Source of the DNA: Streptomyces roseolilacinus
GTDB lineage: Bacteria; Actinomycetota; Actinomycetes; Streptomycetales; Streptomycetaceae
Reading direction: 5' to 3'
Assembly: GCF_014649335.1 (NCBI RefSeq)
Contig: NZ_BMSV01000002.1
Span: 558,001-622,000, forward strand
DNA length: 64,000 nucleotides
Each line of letters begins with the position of its first letter. The first letter of the stretch is position 1. Of this stretch, positions 49,864-61,343 are shown piece by piece. The notes below the pieces were generated by a model, which was not told the DNA's origin, did not search any database, and saw only the letters and a list, made by a program, of their open reading frames with translations. The position numbers and the translations under genes were made by a program.

Positions 49864-51164
49864 GAGGACGGCTCCTGGTCGGCGGAGAGGTGGCGGGCGG
49901 AGTGGGTGCCGCGCAGGAACGCGGCGAGGTCGCTGCCGGCGCCGGCGGCCGGCGGCACGGCGGGCGGTGGCGCGGAGAGGTCCGGTTTCGGCCCTCTTCT
50001 GCGGCGACGCACCGGCAGACCGTCCCCCGCCACCGGATACGGGTGCTCGGCGGGTACCGGCGGGACCACGGCGGGTTCGTCCGCCCTCGGAGCCGGGGCG
50101 GCCGCCGGCTGCTGCGGCTGCTGCTGCGCCGGGGGCCTGGCGAGCAGCGCACGCGGCAGGTGCAGGACCGCGCGGACGCCGCCGTGGACGGACTGCTGCT
50201 CGACCGAGACCTTGAAGCCGTACTGCGCCGCGAGCACACCGGTGGCCAGGAACCCGAAGCGCGGCGGGGTGCGCAGTTCGGTCAGCCGGACCGGGCCCGC
50301 CCCCGACAGCAGGTGCGCGGCCCGCTCGCGCTCCTCCGGACTCAACCCGATCCCCGCGTCGTCGATGACGATGCTGATGCCGTTGTGCGCCTCGACGAAC
50401 CACACCTCCACCAGCGTGCCCGGCTCGCTGTGGCGGGCGGCGTTGTCCAGCAGCTCCGCCACCGCGAGGACCACCGGCTCGACGAACCGCCCGGCGACGT
50501 ACTCGCCGCGCTCCCCGGTGATCCGCACCCGCCGGTAGTCACGGATCCGCGAGATCCCGCCGCGCACCGCCTCCAGGAGCAGGGCGTCGTCACGCTGCCG
50601 CCCCGGCCACATCCCCGTCAGGACACCCACGATCTGCGCCCGGCGCGCCAGTTGGCTGCCCGCGTGGTCGATGGGTATCGCGAACTCCAGCACCCGCTCG
50701 TCGTGCTGCGACTCCAGCAGCGCGGTGATGGCGGTCTGCTGCTCGTACACCAGGGCCTGGAAGGACCGCACGACCGCCTGCACCGCCGCCCGGGAAGCCC
50801 CCTCGGCCCTCTCCGACGCCCCCGTCGCCAGGGCCGACACCTGCTCCAACACCCCCGCGTATGCCTTCCCGACCGGAGTGCCGGCCAGGTGCGCGTGGAG
50901 CAGCCCCCCGTCGCGGTGGGTGCCGCCCCCGCCGCGGTTCAGCGCGTCGACGAGAGCGGGCAGCCGTATCCCGGCCAGGTGCCCGGCCTCGGCGTCCCGG
51001 GCCGCCACCTGCTGCTCGGCGGCACGCGCCCGGATCTCCAGCCCGCCGGCGCGCCGCTCGGCCCTGACCGCTTTGCGGCGGTAGTGGAAGGCGGCCACCC
51101 CCGCGGCCACCATGCCGCCGGACGGGGCCAGTAACAACGCGGCGTCTTGCGTCAGAAAGCTCAT
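49860..51164 (-). CDS. cvnA: Conservon sensor histidine-kinase-like protein
   Basis: 434 residues. One N-terminal membrane helix (LLAPSGGMVAAGVAAFHY) leads to a long helical coiled-coil (about 30-190) and a HATPase_c domain: N box AVAELLDNAARHSEPGTLVE, ISIVIDDAGIGLSPEERE as G1 and the later FGFLATGVLAAQYGFKVSVE as G2. No extracellular domain is present and the phospho-accepting His is not obvious, as is usual for CvnA. The C-terminus is a disordered Pro/Gln-rich tail. It is the first gene of the conservon. The ATG at 51164 has AGGA upstream. It is divergent from the class IV aminotransferase. Confidence 0.92.
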   Translation of the reverse strand: MSFLTQDAALLLAPSGGMVAAGVAAFHYRRKAVRAERRAGGLEIRARAAEQQVAARDAEAGHLAGIRLPALVDALNRGGGGTHRDGGLLHAHLAGTPVGKAYAGVLEQVSALATGASERAEGASRAAVQAVVRSFQALVYEQQTAITALLESQHDERVLEFAIPIDHAGSQLARRAQIVGVLTGMWPGRQRDDALLLEAVRGGISRIRDYRRVRITGERGEYVAGRFVEPVVLAVAELLDNAARHSEPGTLVEVWFVEAHNGISIVIDDAGIGLSPEERERAAHLLSGAGPVRLTELRTPPRFGFLATGVLAAQYGFKVSVEQQSVHGGVRAVLHLPRALLARPPAQQQPQQPAAAPAPRADEPAVVPPVPAEHPYPVAGDGLPVRRRRRGPKPDLSAPPPAVPPAAGAGSDLAAFLRGTHSARHLSADQEPSS

Positions 51165-51429
51165 CAGGTCCTCGAACTTGCGGTGTCCAATGTGCCGTGC
51201 CGTCAACAGCCGTTCTCCGACCTGGTTCCGGCTCCGCGGGACGGTACCGGTGACAGGCGGCGTGGCCGCAGCGCGCACCCCCTTCGCCCTGCCGGTCACG
51301 GCGGGTGTCCGGGCGGTGACCAGTGAACAGCAATGATCGGATGGGAGGGAAGGAACCCGTGAGGAAATTGGCTTGTCAACGACTGGTTTCGGGCGGCCGG
51401 ACACGCTGGGGTCCGACATGCTGTTCCCC

Positions 51430-52206
51430 ATGACGACACTGAACGGACAGCCCGCGTCCCTTGAGGACGTGCTGCCCCTGGCGCTGACGTCCTACGGGCA
51501 CTTCACGTCCGTGCGCGTCGAGGACGGCCGCATCCGGGGCCTGTCCCTCCACCTGGAGCGCCTCGTACGTGACAGCCGGGCCGTCTTCGGGAGCGACCTG
51601 GACACCGGCCGCGTACGTGACCTAGTGGCCAGGGCCCTGGACGGGCACAGCGGGCCGTGCGTCGTCCGGATCACGGTCCACGACCCCACCCTGGACATCG
51701 GACGCCCCGCGGACGCCGGCCGGCCCGGCGTCCTCGTCACCGTGCGGGCGGCCGGTGCGATACCGCTCCCGCCGCTGCGCGCCAAGAGCGTGCCGTACCA
51801 GCGCGACCTGCCGCAGGTCAAGCACTGTGGACTGTTCGGCGCTCTGCACGCCCGTCGCGTCGCGCAACTGGCTGGATATGACGATGCCCTGTTCGTCGGG
51901 CCGGACGGCCACGTCAGCGAGGGCACCACCTGGAACGTCGGCTTCATCAGCGACGAAGGGGTGGTATGGCCCGAGGCCCCGGTTTTGCCCGGAGTGACCA
52001 TGGCCCTGCTCCGGCAGCACGTCGAGCACCGCGTCGTCCCGATCACGCTGTCCCGGGCCAAGACCGCGCAGGCCGCGTTCGCCACCAACACCGCCATCGG
52101 CGTCCGGGCCCTGACGGCCGTCGACGACACCCCCATGGCCGACGAGCACCCCCTCCTGGACAGGCTGCGCGAGGCCTACCTGTCCCTCCCCGGCGAGAGG
52201 TTGTAG
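51430..52206 (+). CDS. Class IV aminotransferase (PLP-dependent)
   Basis: 258 residues from the ATG at 51430 (a second in-frame ATG at 51418 is also possible). The fold-type IV pattern is clear: RIRGLSLHLERLVRDSRAVF, catalytic Lys131 in LPQVKHCGLFGALH, and SEGTTWNVGFI with Glu164 that contacts PLP. The family includes branched-chain aminotransferases, D-amino-acid aminotransferases and 4-amino-4-deoxychorismate lyases; the sequence does not decide which. It is short and lacks the BCAT-specific loops, so an ADC-lyase- or D-amino-acid-type activity is more likely. It is divergent from cvnA and has no biosynthetic neighbours. Confidence 0.88.
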   Translation: MTTLNGQPASLEDVLPLALTSYGHFTSVRVEDGRIRGLSLHLERLVRDSRAVFGSDLDTGRVRDLVARALDGHSGPCVVRITVHDPTLDIGRPADAGRPGVLVTVRAAGAIPLPPLRAKSVPYQRDLPQVKHCGLFGALHARRVAQLAGYDDALFVGPDGHVSEGTTWNVGFISDEGVVWPEAPVLPGVTMALLRQHVEHRVVPITLSRAKTAQAAFATNTAIGVRALTAVDDTPMADEHPLLDRLREAYLSLPGERL

Positions 52207-52540
52207 GGGCGCAGGCGGCGAGGCCGTCCGTGCCGACGGCGGCCGCGAGCCCAGGGCCGGCCCCGCCCATTACGACCGCGGCCGTGGACGGCCGCTCGTC
52301 GCCGGCCCCGGCCCGGCCGGGCACCGGCAGGGCGAGCGCCCCGGGAACGCGCCGGTGCCGACACCGTTCCGCGCGCCGGCACCGGGGGCCGCACCGGCCG
52401 GCCGCTCCCCCCGGCGGACCGAACGCCCGCCGTCGAACCGCCGCGTCCGGCCGAAAACCGGGGGCCGTACGGCGCGCGCCCCTCTACGCTGTGGTTTTTC
52501 GCGTGCGGCGCACCGGTGCGCCGGGGAACCAGGGGGAGCG
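52207..52540. other. No gene recognised
   Basis: 334 bases between the aminotransferase and pepN. Composition is non-coding; the AGGGGGAG at 52531-52538 serves pepN. Confidence 0.5.
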
Positions 52541-55009
<2,469 letters not shown>

Positions 55010-55170
55010 GACCGGTCCCGCACCGGGTGTCGCCGGAGCCGTGCGAACGGCCTTGTCCGGCTCGTCCAGGACGCCGTCGGCATCCCCCGGCGCCCACCGT
55101 GCGGCGGGGGAGGGCGCCGCTTGCCCGGTGACCGGGCCGGCCCCACCCACCCGTCTCCCCATCCTCCGCC

Positions 55171-55548
55171 GCCGTTTTCACCGCCGACCCGGGCGGTGGC
55201 TTCCCCGCCGCAGACCCCGGCGCCCCCGCCGCCTCGCTGAGCCGGCACGGCGCTCTCCACCTGCTCGGCGGCATGATCGGCCACCTCGCCCTGTGCGCGG
55301 CCTTCCTCGTGCCGGCCCGCCACTTCGACGCCCACCGGCGTCGCGGGTGGGCGATCGGATCCCGCCTCGTCCCCCTCGGCGTCCTCGCCGGGTTCGCGGG
55401 CTCCTCCCCCACCGTCGCGGCCTTCACCATCGGCGCCGACCTCGGCCTGCCGTGGCCGGCCGCGATCACCGCACGTCTGCTCAAGGCGCAGACAACCCCC
55501 GCTGTTACCGTCACGACCACGAACCGGCAGAGAGGACAACGGAGATGA
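55171..55548 (+). pseudogene. Truncated DUF998 membrane gene
   Basis: The frame from 55171 reads AVFTADPGGGFPAADPGAPA, then SRHGALHLLGGMIGHLALCA and AFLVPARHFDAHRRRGWAIG: the C-terminal half of a DUF998 integral membrane protein, in which the ADP-x-x-G-F-P motif and the following helices are diagnostic. Nothing homologous lies upstream, so the first four helices are gone. An ATG at 55273 could still yield a 91-residue fragment with two helices. Its stop overlaps the next gene's ATG by four bases. Confidence 0.65.
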
Positions 55549-55757
55549 CCACACCGGCCAAGGGCCCCGCGAGCTACTTCCCCTCCATCGAGAAGAAGTA
55601 CGGCCGCCCGATCGCGGAGTGGAAGGACCTCATCCGCACCGCACCCCTGACCAAGCACATGGAGCTCGTCACCTGGCTCAAGACCGAGCACGGACTCGGC
55701 CACGGCCACGCCAACGCGCTCGTCGCCCACACCCTCGCCGAAGGCAGCGGCGCGTAG
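55545..55757 (+). CDS. DUF4287 domain protein
   Basis: 70 residues: PASYFPSIEKKYGRPIAEWK, then HMELVTWLKTEHGLGHGHAN and ALVAHTLAEG, the compact helical DUF4287 fold, which many actinobacteria encode alone or fused to DUF5655. No enzymatic role is known. The ATG at 55545 has GAGGACAACGGAG upstream and overlaps the stop of the truncated DUF998 gene, suggesting it was once translationally coupled to an intact upstream gene. A 19-bp terminator follows at once. Confidence 0.9.
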   Translation: MTTPAKGPASYFPSIEKKYGRPIAEWKDLIRTAPLTKHMELVTWLKTEHGLGHGHANALVAHTLAEGSGA

Positions 55758-55760
55758 CCC

Positions 55761-55804
55761 GACCACCCGCGCCGGGGGACTCGGCCCCCGGCGCGGGTGG
55801 TCGA
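55761..55804 (+). terminator. 19-bp perfect hairpin terminator
   Basis: Bases 55761-55779 pair exactly with 55786-55804 around a six-base loop, starting three bases after the DUF4287 stop. Confidence 0.9.
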
Positions 55805-56061
55805 AGCGCGCGCCCCGCCCCCGTCGGCTCGCCGCCTTCCGAACCGGTGAGGGGCGACCGCCCACGCGCACCTCGGCGGCCGGCCCGCCGGCGCGGAAGG
55901 CCGGTTGCCGTGTCGGACGCCGACCCGACGCGCTTCCCCCGACGACGGGCCCGGGCGGTGACCCGCCGGCCCACCGGGCACCCGGGGGCGACCTGCCGGC
56001 GAGGCCCGGCCGCGGAGTCGCCCGTCACCGGACGCGGGGGCACGCCACCGGGCCCGGGCCC

Positions 56062-57435
56062 TCAGCCGATGGTGACGACGCGCGCCCAGGGGGGCGGGGT
56101 GTCGGGTACGTAGTCGGGGTCGGCCTCGTCGGCGGTACCACCGGGACGGGGGAAGAGGCCGACGACGACGCGGCAGGGCGGCGGCTCGGACGGCCACGGC
56201 GTCTGCCCGTCCGTGAGGGCGACGACCACGTCCGGACGGGGCCGGGAACGGAGCGCCCGGGCGAAGCCGGAGCGCAGGTCCGTCCCCCCGCCGCCGATCA
56301 GTTCGATGCTCTCGGCGCGGCAGAGCGGGACGGCGACTCCGGCCGCCGCGTCGCAGGAGATCACCGAGACCAGGTCGCGCCGCCCGCCCACCGCCCGTGA
56401 GATCGCCGCCACCTCCAGCAGCGCACTGCCCAGTTCGGCGTCGCTCACCGATCCGGAGGTGTCGATCACGACGCACACCCGGGGCGGTGTGCGGCGCAGA
56501 CTCGGCAGCACCACCCCGGGCACACCGGCCGAGCGCCGGGACGGACGCCAGTAGCTGTGGTCCTCTCCCACCCCCGGCGCACCGGCCGCCGAGCGGACCG
56601 CCGCGCCGAGCAACTGCCGCCAGGGCTGCGGCGCGTGGAACGCCTCGTCCGCCCAGCGGCGCCACCCTTCCGGCGCGTCACCGGGGCGGCCCCTGATCCC
56701 CTCCGCGACCCGGAACCGGACGGCGTCCCGCTGCTGCCTGCTCAGGCCGTGCGCCCCCTCGGGGCCCAGCTCCCACGGCCGGTCCTGCCCGTCGGCGCCG
56801 CTGCCGCAGTCCAGCCAGGCGAACTCCGCGGCGAGCCCGGACATCGAGGCCCTCCGCAGGTACTCCTCCATCAGCAGGTCACCCGGCAGCCCCAGCAGCG
56901 ACGGCAGCACCGCCCCCCGGGGCCGGGGCAGGCCGTCGCCGTAAACGTCGTCGTTGATCTCGAAGTCGGCGGCGATGTTCCGCCGCAGCCGCTCGCCCGG
57001 CCCGTACTCCTCGTACTGCCGCGCGTACCGCTCGCCCCGCCCGTGGTGGTCCCGGAGCAGGTGGGAGACCTCGTGCACCCAGACGCCCGCCAACTCCTCC
57101 ACCGGGGTGCGCGCCACGAAGCCGGGGGAGACGTAGCAGCGCCAGTGCCGGTCCACCGCCATCGTCGGCACCGACCGGTCCTCGACCACGTGCAGGGCGA
57201 AGAGCGCGTCGGCCAGGTAGGGGCGGACCCTCACCGCGTGGAGCCGGGCGGCCAGCAGCTTCTCCCGGTCCAGGGGAAGCCCCGTCCGGCCGTTCGGCCG
57301 GCCGGGGCCGGGCGGGGCCTCCGGCACGGCGGCCCGTACCGGGCGCGGTGGCGCGGGCGGGGACATCGGGCGCGGCAGCGGGCGCGGCCGGGCGCCGGGG
57401 ACCGGCGCTTCCGGGCGCCTCACGACCCCCGTCAC
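56062..57435 (-). CDS. DUF2201/vWA putative metallopeptidase
   Basis: 457 residues. After a Pro-rich N-terminus (about 1-52), a DUF2201 N-terminal metallopeptidase-like domain contains HEVSH (121-125) within VWVHEVSHLLRDHHG. The C-terminal vWA domain (about 318-457) has the MIDAS motif DTSGS (325-329) in CVVIDTSGSVSD, with GGGGTDLRSG and ALTDGQTPW as its remaining parts. Such proteins pair with MoxR AAA+ ATPases as chaperone-like complexes. The ATG at 57435 overlaps the ATPase stop by four bases. It is the last gene of the set after an unknown protein and the ATPase. Whether the HExxH is proteolytic is not known. Confidence 0.88.
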   Translation of the reverse strand: MTGVVRRPEAPVPGARPRPLPRPMSPPAPPRPVRAAVPEAPPGPGRPNGRTGLPLDREKLLAARLHAVRVRPYLADALFALHVVEDRSVPTMAVDRHWRCYVSPGFVARTPVEELAGVWVHEVSHLLRDHHGRGERYARQYEEYGPGERLRRNIAADFEINDDVYGDGLPRPRGAVLPSLLGLPGDLLMEEYLRRASMSGLAAEFAWLDCGSGADGQDRPWELGPEGAHGLSRQQRDAVRFRVAEGIRGRPGDAPEGWRRWADEAFHAPQPWRQLLGAAVRSAAGAPGVGEDHSYWRPSRRSAGVPGVVLPSLRRTPPRVCVVIDTSGSVSDAELGSALLEVAAISRAVGGRRDLVSVISCDAAAGVAVPLCRAESIELIGGGGTDLRSGFARALRSRPRPDVVVALTDGQTPWPSEPPPCRVVVGLFPRPGGTADEADPDYVPDTPPPWARVVTIG

Positions 57436-58667
57436 CGCCGCGCCCCCGTCGCGCTCCCGACGCCGGCCGCCGCGGTGGCCCGGCCCACCGACCGGTCCGC
57501 CCGCCGGGCGAGGCCGATCACCCCGGTCAGCCGCTCCACCGCCTCCGGTACCTCCCAGTCATCGCGTCGCAGCCCGGCCAGCGCCGACGCCGGGGCGACC
57601 AGCAGGTCCGGGGCGCCGGTCTCCAGCGCCCGGACGAGCACGGCCCAGCCCGCCTCCCACCGCTCCCGCTCCGGTCGCGCCCCGACGGCGGCGACCACCG
57701 CCTCCAGGGCCGCCTGGCGCAGGTCGCCCCGCTCGGGCAGGTCGGCGGAGGCCGGGTCGGCCAGCAGCGACTCCGGGTCCGGCAGGTCCATCCGGTCCAG
57801 GTGGGCGAGGAGTTCCAGCCCCGGCCCGTCGCCCACGGCACCCCGCACGAGCAGCGCCAGGACGTCGCGGGAGACGCGGGCCGCCGTGCCGAAGGCCAGC
57901 AGGGTCAGCGCGGCCTCCCAGCTCCTGGGCGAGGGCCAGGCGCCGCCGCGCCGCGTCTCGCTGCTCGGCAACCGGTGGATCAACGTCGGCCGGGTCTTCA
58001 GGAAGCCGCAGACCGCCCGCCGGGCGAACGCGACCGCCGCCGGGAGGTCCTCCGCCGCCAGCCGGGGCAGCCGGGCCCGGGGCCAGACGCCGCCCAGCCC
58101 CCGCACCACCACCTCCCGGTCGTGCTGCCAGTGGAGGTGGACGAACCGGTTGGCCAGCGGCGGGCTCAGCTCCCACCCGTCCGCCGCCGACGCGCGCGGA
58201 TTGGCGGCGGCCACGACCCGTACCCCCGCGGGGAGTCGCAGCGCGCCCACCTTCCGCTCCAGGACGACCCTGAGCAGCGCGGCCTGGACGGCGGGGGTGG
58301 CGGTGGAGAGTTCGTCCAGGAAGAGCAATCCCCGTCCGGCGCGCACCAGTTCCACGGCCCACCGCGGTGGCGCCATCGGCACCCCCTGGACGGCCGGGTC
58401 GTCGCCCACGACGGGCAGCCCCGAGAAGTCGGACGGTTCGTGGACGCTGGCGATCACGGTCGTCAGCGGCAGGTCGAGGGAGGTGGCGAGCTGGGTGAGG
58501 GCCGCGGTCTTGCCGATGCCCGGCTCGCCCCAGAGCAGGACGGGCAGGTCGGCGGCGACGGCCAGGGTGAGCGCTTCGAGCTGCTCGTCGGGGCGCGGCT
58601 CGGTGGTGGTGGTCCGGAGGAGGGCGAGCAGGTCGTCGGCGAGGGCGAGCTGGGCGTGGGAGGACAT
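57432..58667 (-). CDS. MoxR-type AAA+ ATPase
   Basis: 411 residues. Walker A is GEPGIGKT (47-54), Walker B LLFLDE (114-119) and sensor 1 AAANPR (153-158), with ALRLPAGVRVV before it; the arginine-rich segment LPSSETRRGG may supply finger residues. The C-terminal lid runs to a Gly/Ala-rich tail. MoxR ATPases use ATP to remodel protein complexes together with a vWA partner, which is encoded next with a 4-base overlap. The ATG at 58667 is chosen over one two codons upstream because AGGTG then lies six bases away. A much longer in-frame extension upstream has no coding character. Confidence 0.9.
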   Translation of the reverse strand: MSSHAQLALADDLLALLRTTTTEPRPDEQLEALTLAVAADLPVLLWGEPGIGKTAALTQLATSLDLPLTTVIASVHEPSDFSGLPVVGDDPAVQGVPMAPPRWAVELVRAGRGLLFLDELSTATPAVQAALLRVVLERKVGALRLPAGVRVVAAANPRASAADGWELSPPLANRFVHLHWQHDREVVVRGLGGVWPRARLPRLAAEDLPAAVAFARRAVCGFLKTRPTLIHRLPSSETRRGGAWPSPRSWEAALTLLAFGTAARVSRDVLALLVRGAVGDGPGLELLAHLDRMDLPDPESLLADPASADLPERGDLRQAALEAVVAAVGARPERERWEAGWAVLVRALETGAPDLLVAPASALAGLRRDDWEVPEAVERLTGVIGLARRADRSVGRATAAAGVGSATGARR

Positions 58668-58771
58668 GGGCATCACCTGGTGTGTGGGAGGGGGGACGGG
58701 ACGGCTCGTCCCCGGGGACGTGGAGGCGTACGGCGCCGCGCACGGCACGGAGGAGGCGCGGAAGCGGCCGG

Positions 58772-60211
58772 TCAGACGGTCAGCCCGGTGCGGGGCCGGG
58801 CGCGGTTTTCCCTCTTGCGCCGGACGGCGGGAGGCGTACGGCGGTCGATCCGGGGACGGCGGCCCGGCTGCGCGTCCCGGCCGGCGGGGGCGGGACGCGC
58901 GGAGACCAGCCCCGAGCGGAACAGTCCGTGGTCGACGCGGCGGAGCGCCGCCGACTCCAGTGCGTCCCGCAGCGGTCCGTCCCGCAGGACCGCACCGGGA
59001 CCGAGCAGCCCCTCGACGACGTCCAGCGCCCCGGTGACGTCGCCGTGGCGGAGCCTCTCCCGGACCGCGGGCAGGGCCTGCGGATCGCGGTGCACCGCGT
59101 CGATGGCCCGCAGGCAGGGCAGCGGCGGCCCGCCGAGCGCCACCAGCAGGCCCTCCCGCCGCAACTGGGCCGGATCGTGGTCGACCGCCGTCAGCACCCC
59201 GTCCCTCAGGGCGATCCGGTGGACCTCGCCCCGGCACTCCACCCGGTGCGGATCGGCGGGCTCGGACCCGAGGGTGCCGGGATCCGGCGCGGGGCCGGCC
59301 GTCGCGCCGGGGCGGGCCGCCAGCGACGTGGCGACGAGCGGGTGCAACCGCTCGGGCGTGACCAGTCCGGCCCGCAGCAGCTCCAGGTCGGGCAGGACCC
59401 GGGCCGCCGCCTCCGGCAGTACCGGCAGCGCCGCGACCCCCCGCGGGGACCGCGGCCCGGGCAGCGCCCGGCACGCCGGAGCATGGCTGTCGTCGGGCGC
59501 GACCAGTTCGAGCACGGCGCGGCTTCGGGCACCGAGCCGCACGGCGAAGGCCCCCCGGGGGAGTCCTTCCGCACGCAGCAGGAGCTCCGCCTCGGCGGCC
59601 CAGCGGTCCACCGCCCACGGTCCGTCGTGGCCGGTGGGCCGGTCGGGCCGTGCCCCGGGCGGGGCCCCCGGCGTGCCGCACCGCAGGGCCAGTTCGCTGC
59701 TCCGGGAGGAGTCCCAGAGGTGCCGGTGCAGGTCGAGCCGGAAGCGCCGGTCGGGATGCGGGTGCGGGTGGTGCCGGGCGTCGCCGCCGCCGGAACCGTC
59801 CCACAGCGCGAGGGACATCCGCTGCCCGGCGTCCGCCCAGGCGGGCGGGGTACGCACCACCAGCTGCGCCGCCGGCGCGCCGTGACCCCGGTACCGGGCC
59901 AGCGACAGGGTGAGGCCGGGCCGGAGCCTCCCGTCGGGGGCGATGCGGGGCATGTGCCACCGCAGCAGATCCGGCGCGAGTCGGCGCAGGTCCGCGCGGA
60001 GGCGGTGGACGAGGTCGGTGCCGTGGCGGTCGCGCACGGCGCGCAGATCGAGGTCGACGTCGATCCGGGCGGCGGCGCAAGCCCCCGCCCAGTCACCGAC
60101 CGCACGCCGTGCGGTCGCGGTCTCGATCATGGACGGTGGCACGGCGTACTCGCGTACGCGCTGCCACATCGAGAGGCGGGGCGGAATCGTCTTCGCGGGG
60201 TGATGTGCCAT
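58772..60211 (-). CDS. Unknown third component of the MoxR-vWA set
   Basis: 479 residues, not recognised. The N-terminal 60 residues (RLSMWQRVREYAVPPSMIET, AVGDWAGACAAARIDVDLDL) look like a repeat-type helical region. The middle holds W-containing segments and a His-rich loop (GGGDARHHPHPHPDRRFRL). The end is helical and then basic (RRKRENRARP). There is no membrane segment and no catalytic motif. The ATG at 60211 has AAGGTGAG five bases upstream. It lies on one strand between an ADP-ribosylglycohydrolase (64-base gap) and the MoxR ATPase (104-base gap), so it probably functions with them, perhaps as the substrate-facing component. Confidence 0.8.
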   Translation of the reverse strand: MAHHPAKTIPPRLSMWQRVREYAVPPSMIETATARRAVGDWAGACAAARIDVDLDLRAVRDRHGTDLVHRLRADLRRLAPDLLRWHMPRIAPDGRLRPGLTLSLARYRGHGAPAAQLVVRTPPAWADAGQRMSLALWDGSGGGDARHHPHPHPDRRFRLDLHRHLWDSSRSSELALRCGTPGAPPGARPDRPTGHDGPWAVDRWAAEAELLLRAEGLPRGAFAVRLGARSRAVLELVAPDDSHAPACRALPGPRSPRGVAALPVLPEAAARVLPDLELLRAGLVTPERLHPLVATSLAARPGATAGPAPDPGTLGSEPADPHRVECRGEVHRIALRDGVLTAVDHDPAQLRREGLLVALGGPPLPCLRAIDAVHRDPQALPAVRERLRHGDVTGALDVVEGLLGPGAVLRDGPLRDALESAALRRVDHGLFRSGLVSARPAPAGRDAQPGRRPRIDRRTPPAVRRKRENRARPRTGLTV

Positions 60212-60275
60212 CAGCACTCACCTTGCGCGGACGATTCCCCCAATCCGTGAGAGGAGAAGTTCGTCATCGCCGGCA

Positions 60276-61343
60276 TCATAGGCAGCCCGGGGACGGACTG
60301 TCAGTTCCCTTTTCCGTCCCGGGCCCCGGGGCGGCGCCGTCACGACGGGCGGTCCGGCCGCGCGCCGCCGCGCACCCGTCCCGCTCGCCGACCGGCCGGC
60401 GGACGGACCCCGGTCGCCCTCCGAGGCGGTGCGCGAGGCGGAGCAGATCCGGCAGGTGCAGCACCCGCCCGCCGAATCCCGGGAGGGGAACGTGGAGCGG
60501 CCGGGTCCAGCGGGCGGGGATCGCGTCCAGCCCGTAGTACGCCCCCGCCAGTCCTCCGGTCACCGCGGCGACGGTGTCCGTGTCACCACCGAGGTCGATC
60601 GCCGCGCGTATCGCCTGCTCGAAACCGGTGGTGGTGCGCAGGGCCCAGACCGCGGAGCCTAGGCAGGGCCAGACGGCACCGTTGAACTCGGTCGCCTGCC
60701 CGGGGTGCCAGTGGGGTGCGAGGACGGTCGCGTAGCGCCCGCGGTGGTCGGGGTGGACCAGGTCCAGGACGTCCGGGAGCGCGGTGAGGGGGTCGGCGCC
60801 TTCGAGCGCGACACGGACGAGTTCGTGGAAGACCGCGGTGCCTTCCCAGGCCGCGCGGTCGCCGTGGGTGAGGGCGGCGAGGCGGCGGGCCGCCTCCATG
60901 GTGGCCTCCCGGCCCGCGGGCGCGAAGTGGACCGCGGAGGTCGACGCGCGCATCAGGGAGCCGTTTCCCGCGGCGCGCCGGCTGACCTGGAAATGGATCG
61001 CGGCGGCGCGGTCCCAGGGCATGCCGCTGGTCAGGACCTCTTCGGTCTGCAGGCCGATGTCCTTGGGGTCGGACGCCGCCCATCGCTGGAAACGGGCGAA
61101 GACGTCCGGCAGGTCCAGCCCGCCCCGCTCCAGCAGCGACTCCGCGACCAGGACGGCCATCTGCGTGTCGTCGGTGGCCTCGCCCGGGTCCCAGCCGCCG
61201 CCCCCGGCCATCTCGCCGCCGGTACCGGGTACGGGGAACCGCGCGGAGAACGCACCCGGGGGACCGAATTCGAAGGGGCCGCCCAGCGCGTCCCCCACCG
61301 CCGCGCCGACGACCGCGCCGGCGACTCGCTGGATCCGCTTCAT
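60276..61343 (-). CDS. ADP-ribosylglycohydrolase (DraG/ARH type)
   Basis: 355 residues. The family opening VAGAVVGAAVGDALGGPFEF and the two metal-binding signatures ATDDTQM (57-62) and GGDTDTVAA (252-260) are present, as is GNGSLMR (127-133). Two Mg2+ ions bound by these Asp/Thr residues would cleave ADP-ribose from a protein, nucleic acid or small molecule. The C-terminal 40 residues are low complexity. The ATG at 61343 begins at the conserved region. It heads a same-strand set with an unknown protein, MoxR and vWA/DUF2201. Its presence hints that ADP-ribosylation is part of that system, though independent function is possible. Confidence 0.92.
   Translation of the reverse strand: MKRIQRVAGAVVGAAVGDALGGPFEFGPPGAFSARFPVPGTGGEMAGGGGWDPGEATDDTQMAVLVAESLLERGGLDLPDVFARFQRWAASDPKDIGLQTEEVLTSGMPWDRAAAIHFQVSRRAAGNGSLMRASTSAVHFAPAGREATMEAARRLAALTHGDRAAWEGTAVFHELVRVALEGADPLTALPDVLDLVHPDHRGRYATVLAPHWHPGQATEFNGAVWPCLGSAVWALRTTTGFEQAIRAAIDLGGDTDTVAAVTGGLAGAYYGLDAIPARWTRPLHVPLPGFGGRVLHLPDLLRLAHRLGGRPGSVRRPVGERDGCAAARGRTARRDGAAPGPGTEKGTDSPSPGCL

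Noticed and set aside
57432..60080. Very long minus-strand frame of more than 880 codons including the MoxR ATPase
   Set aside because: The part upstream of 58667 is Arg/Pro/Ala rich without domain similarity and overlaps the unknown protein gene in another frame. The ATPase starts at 58667.
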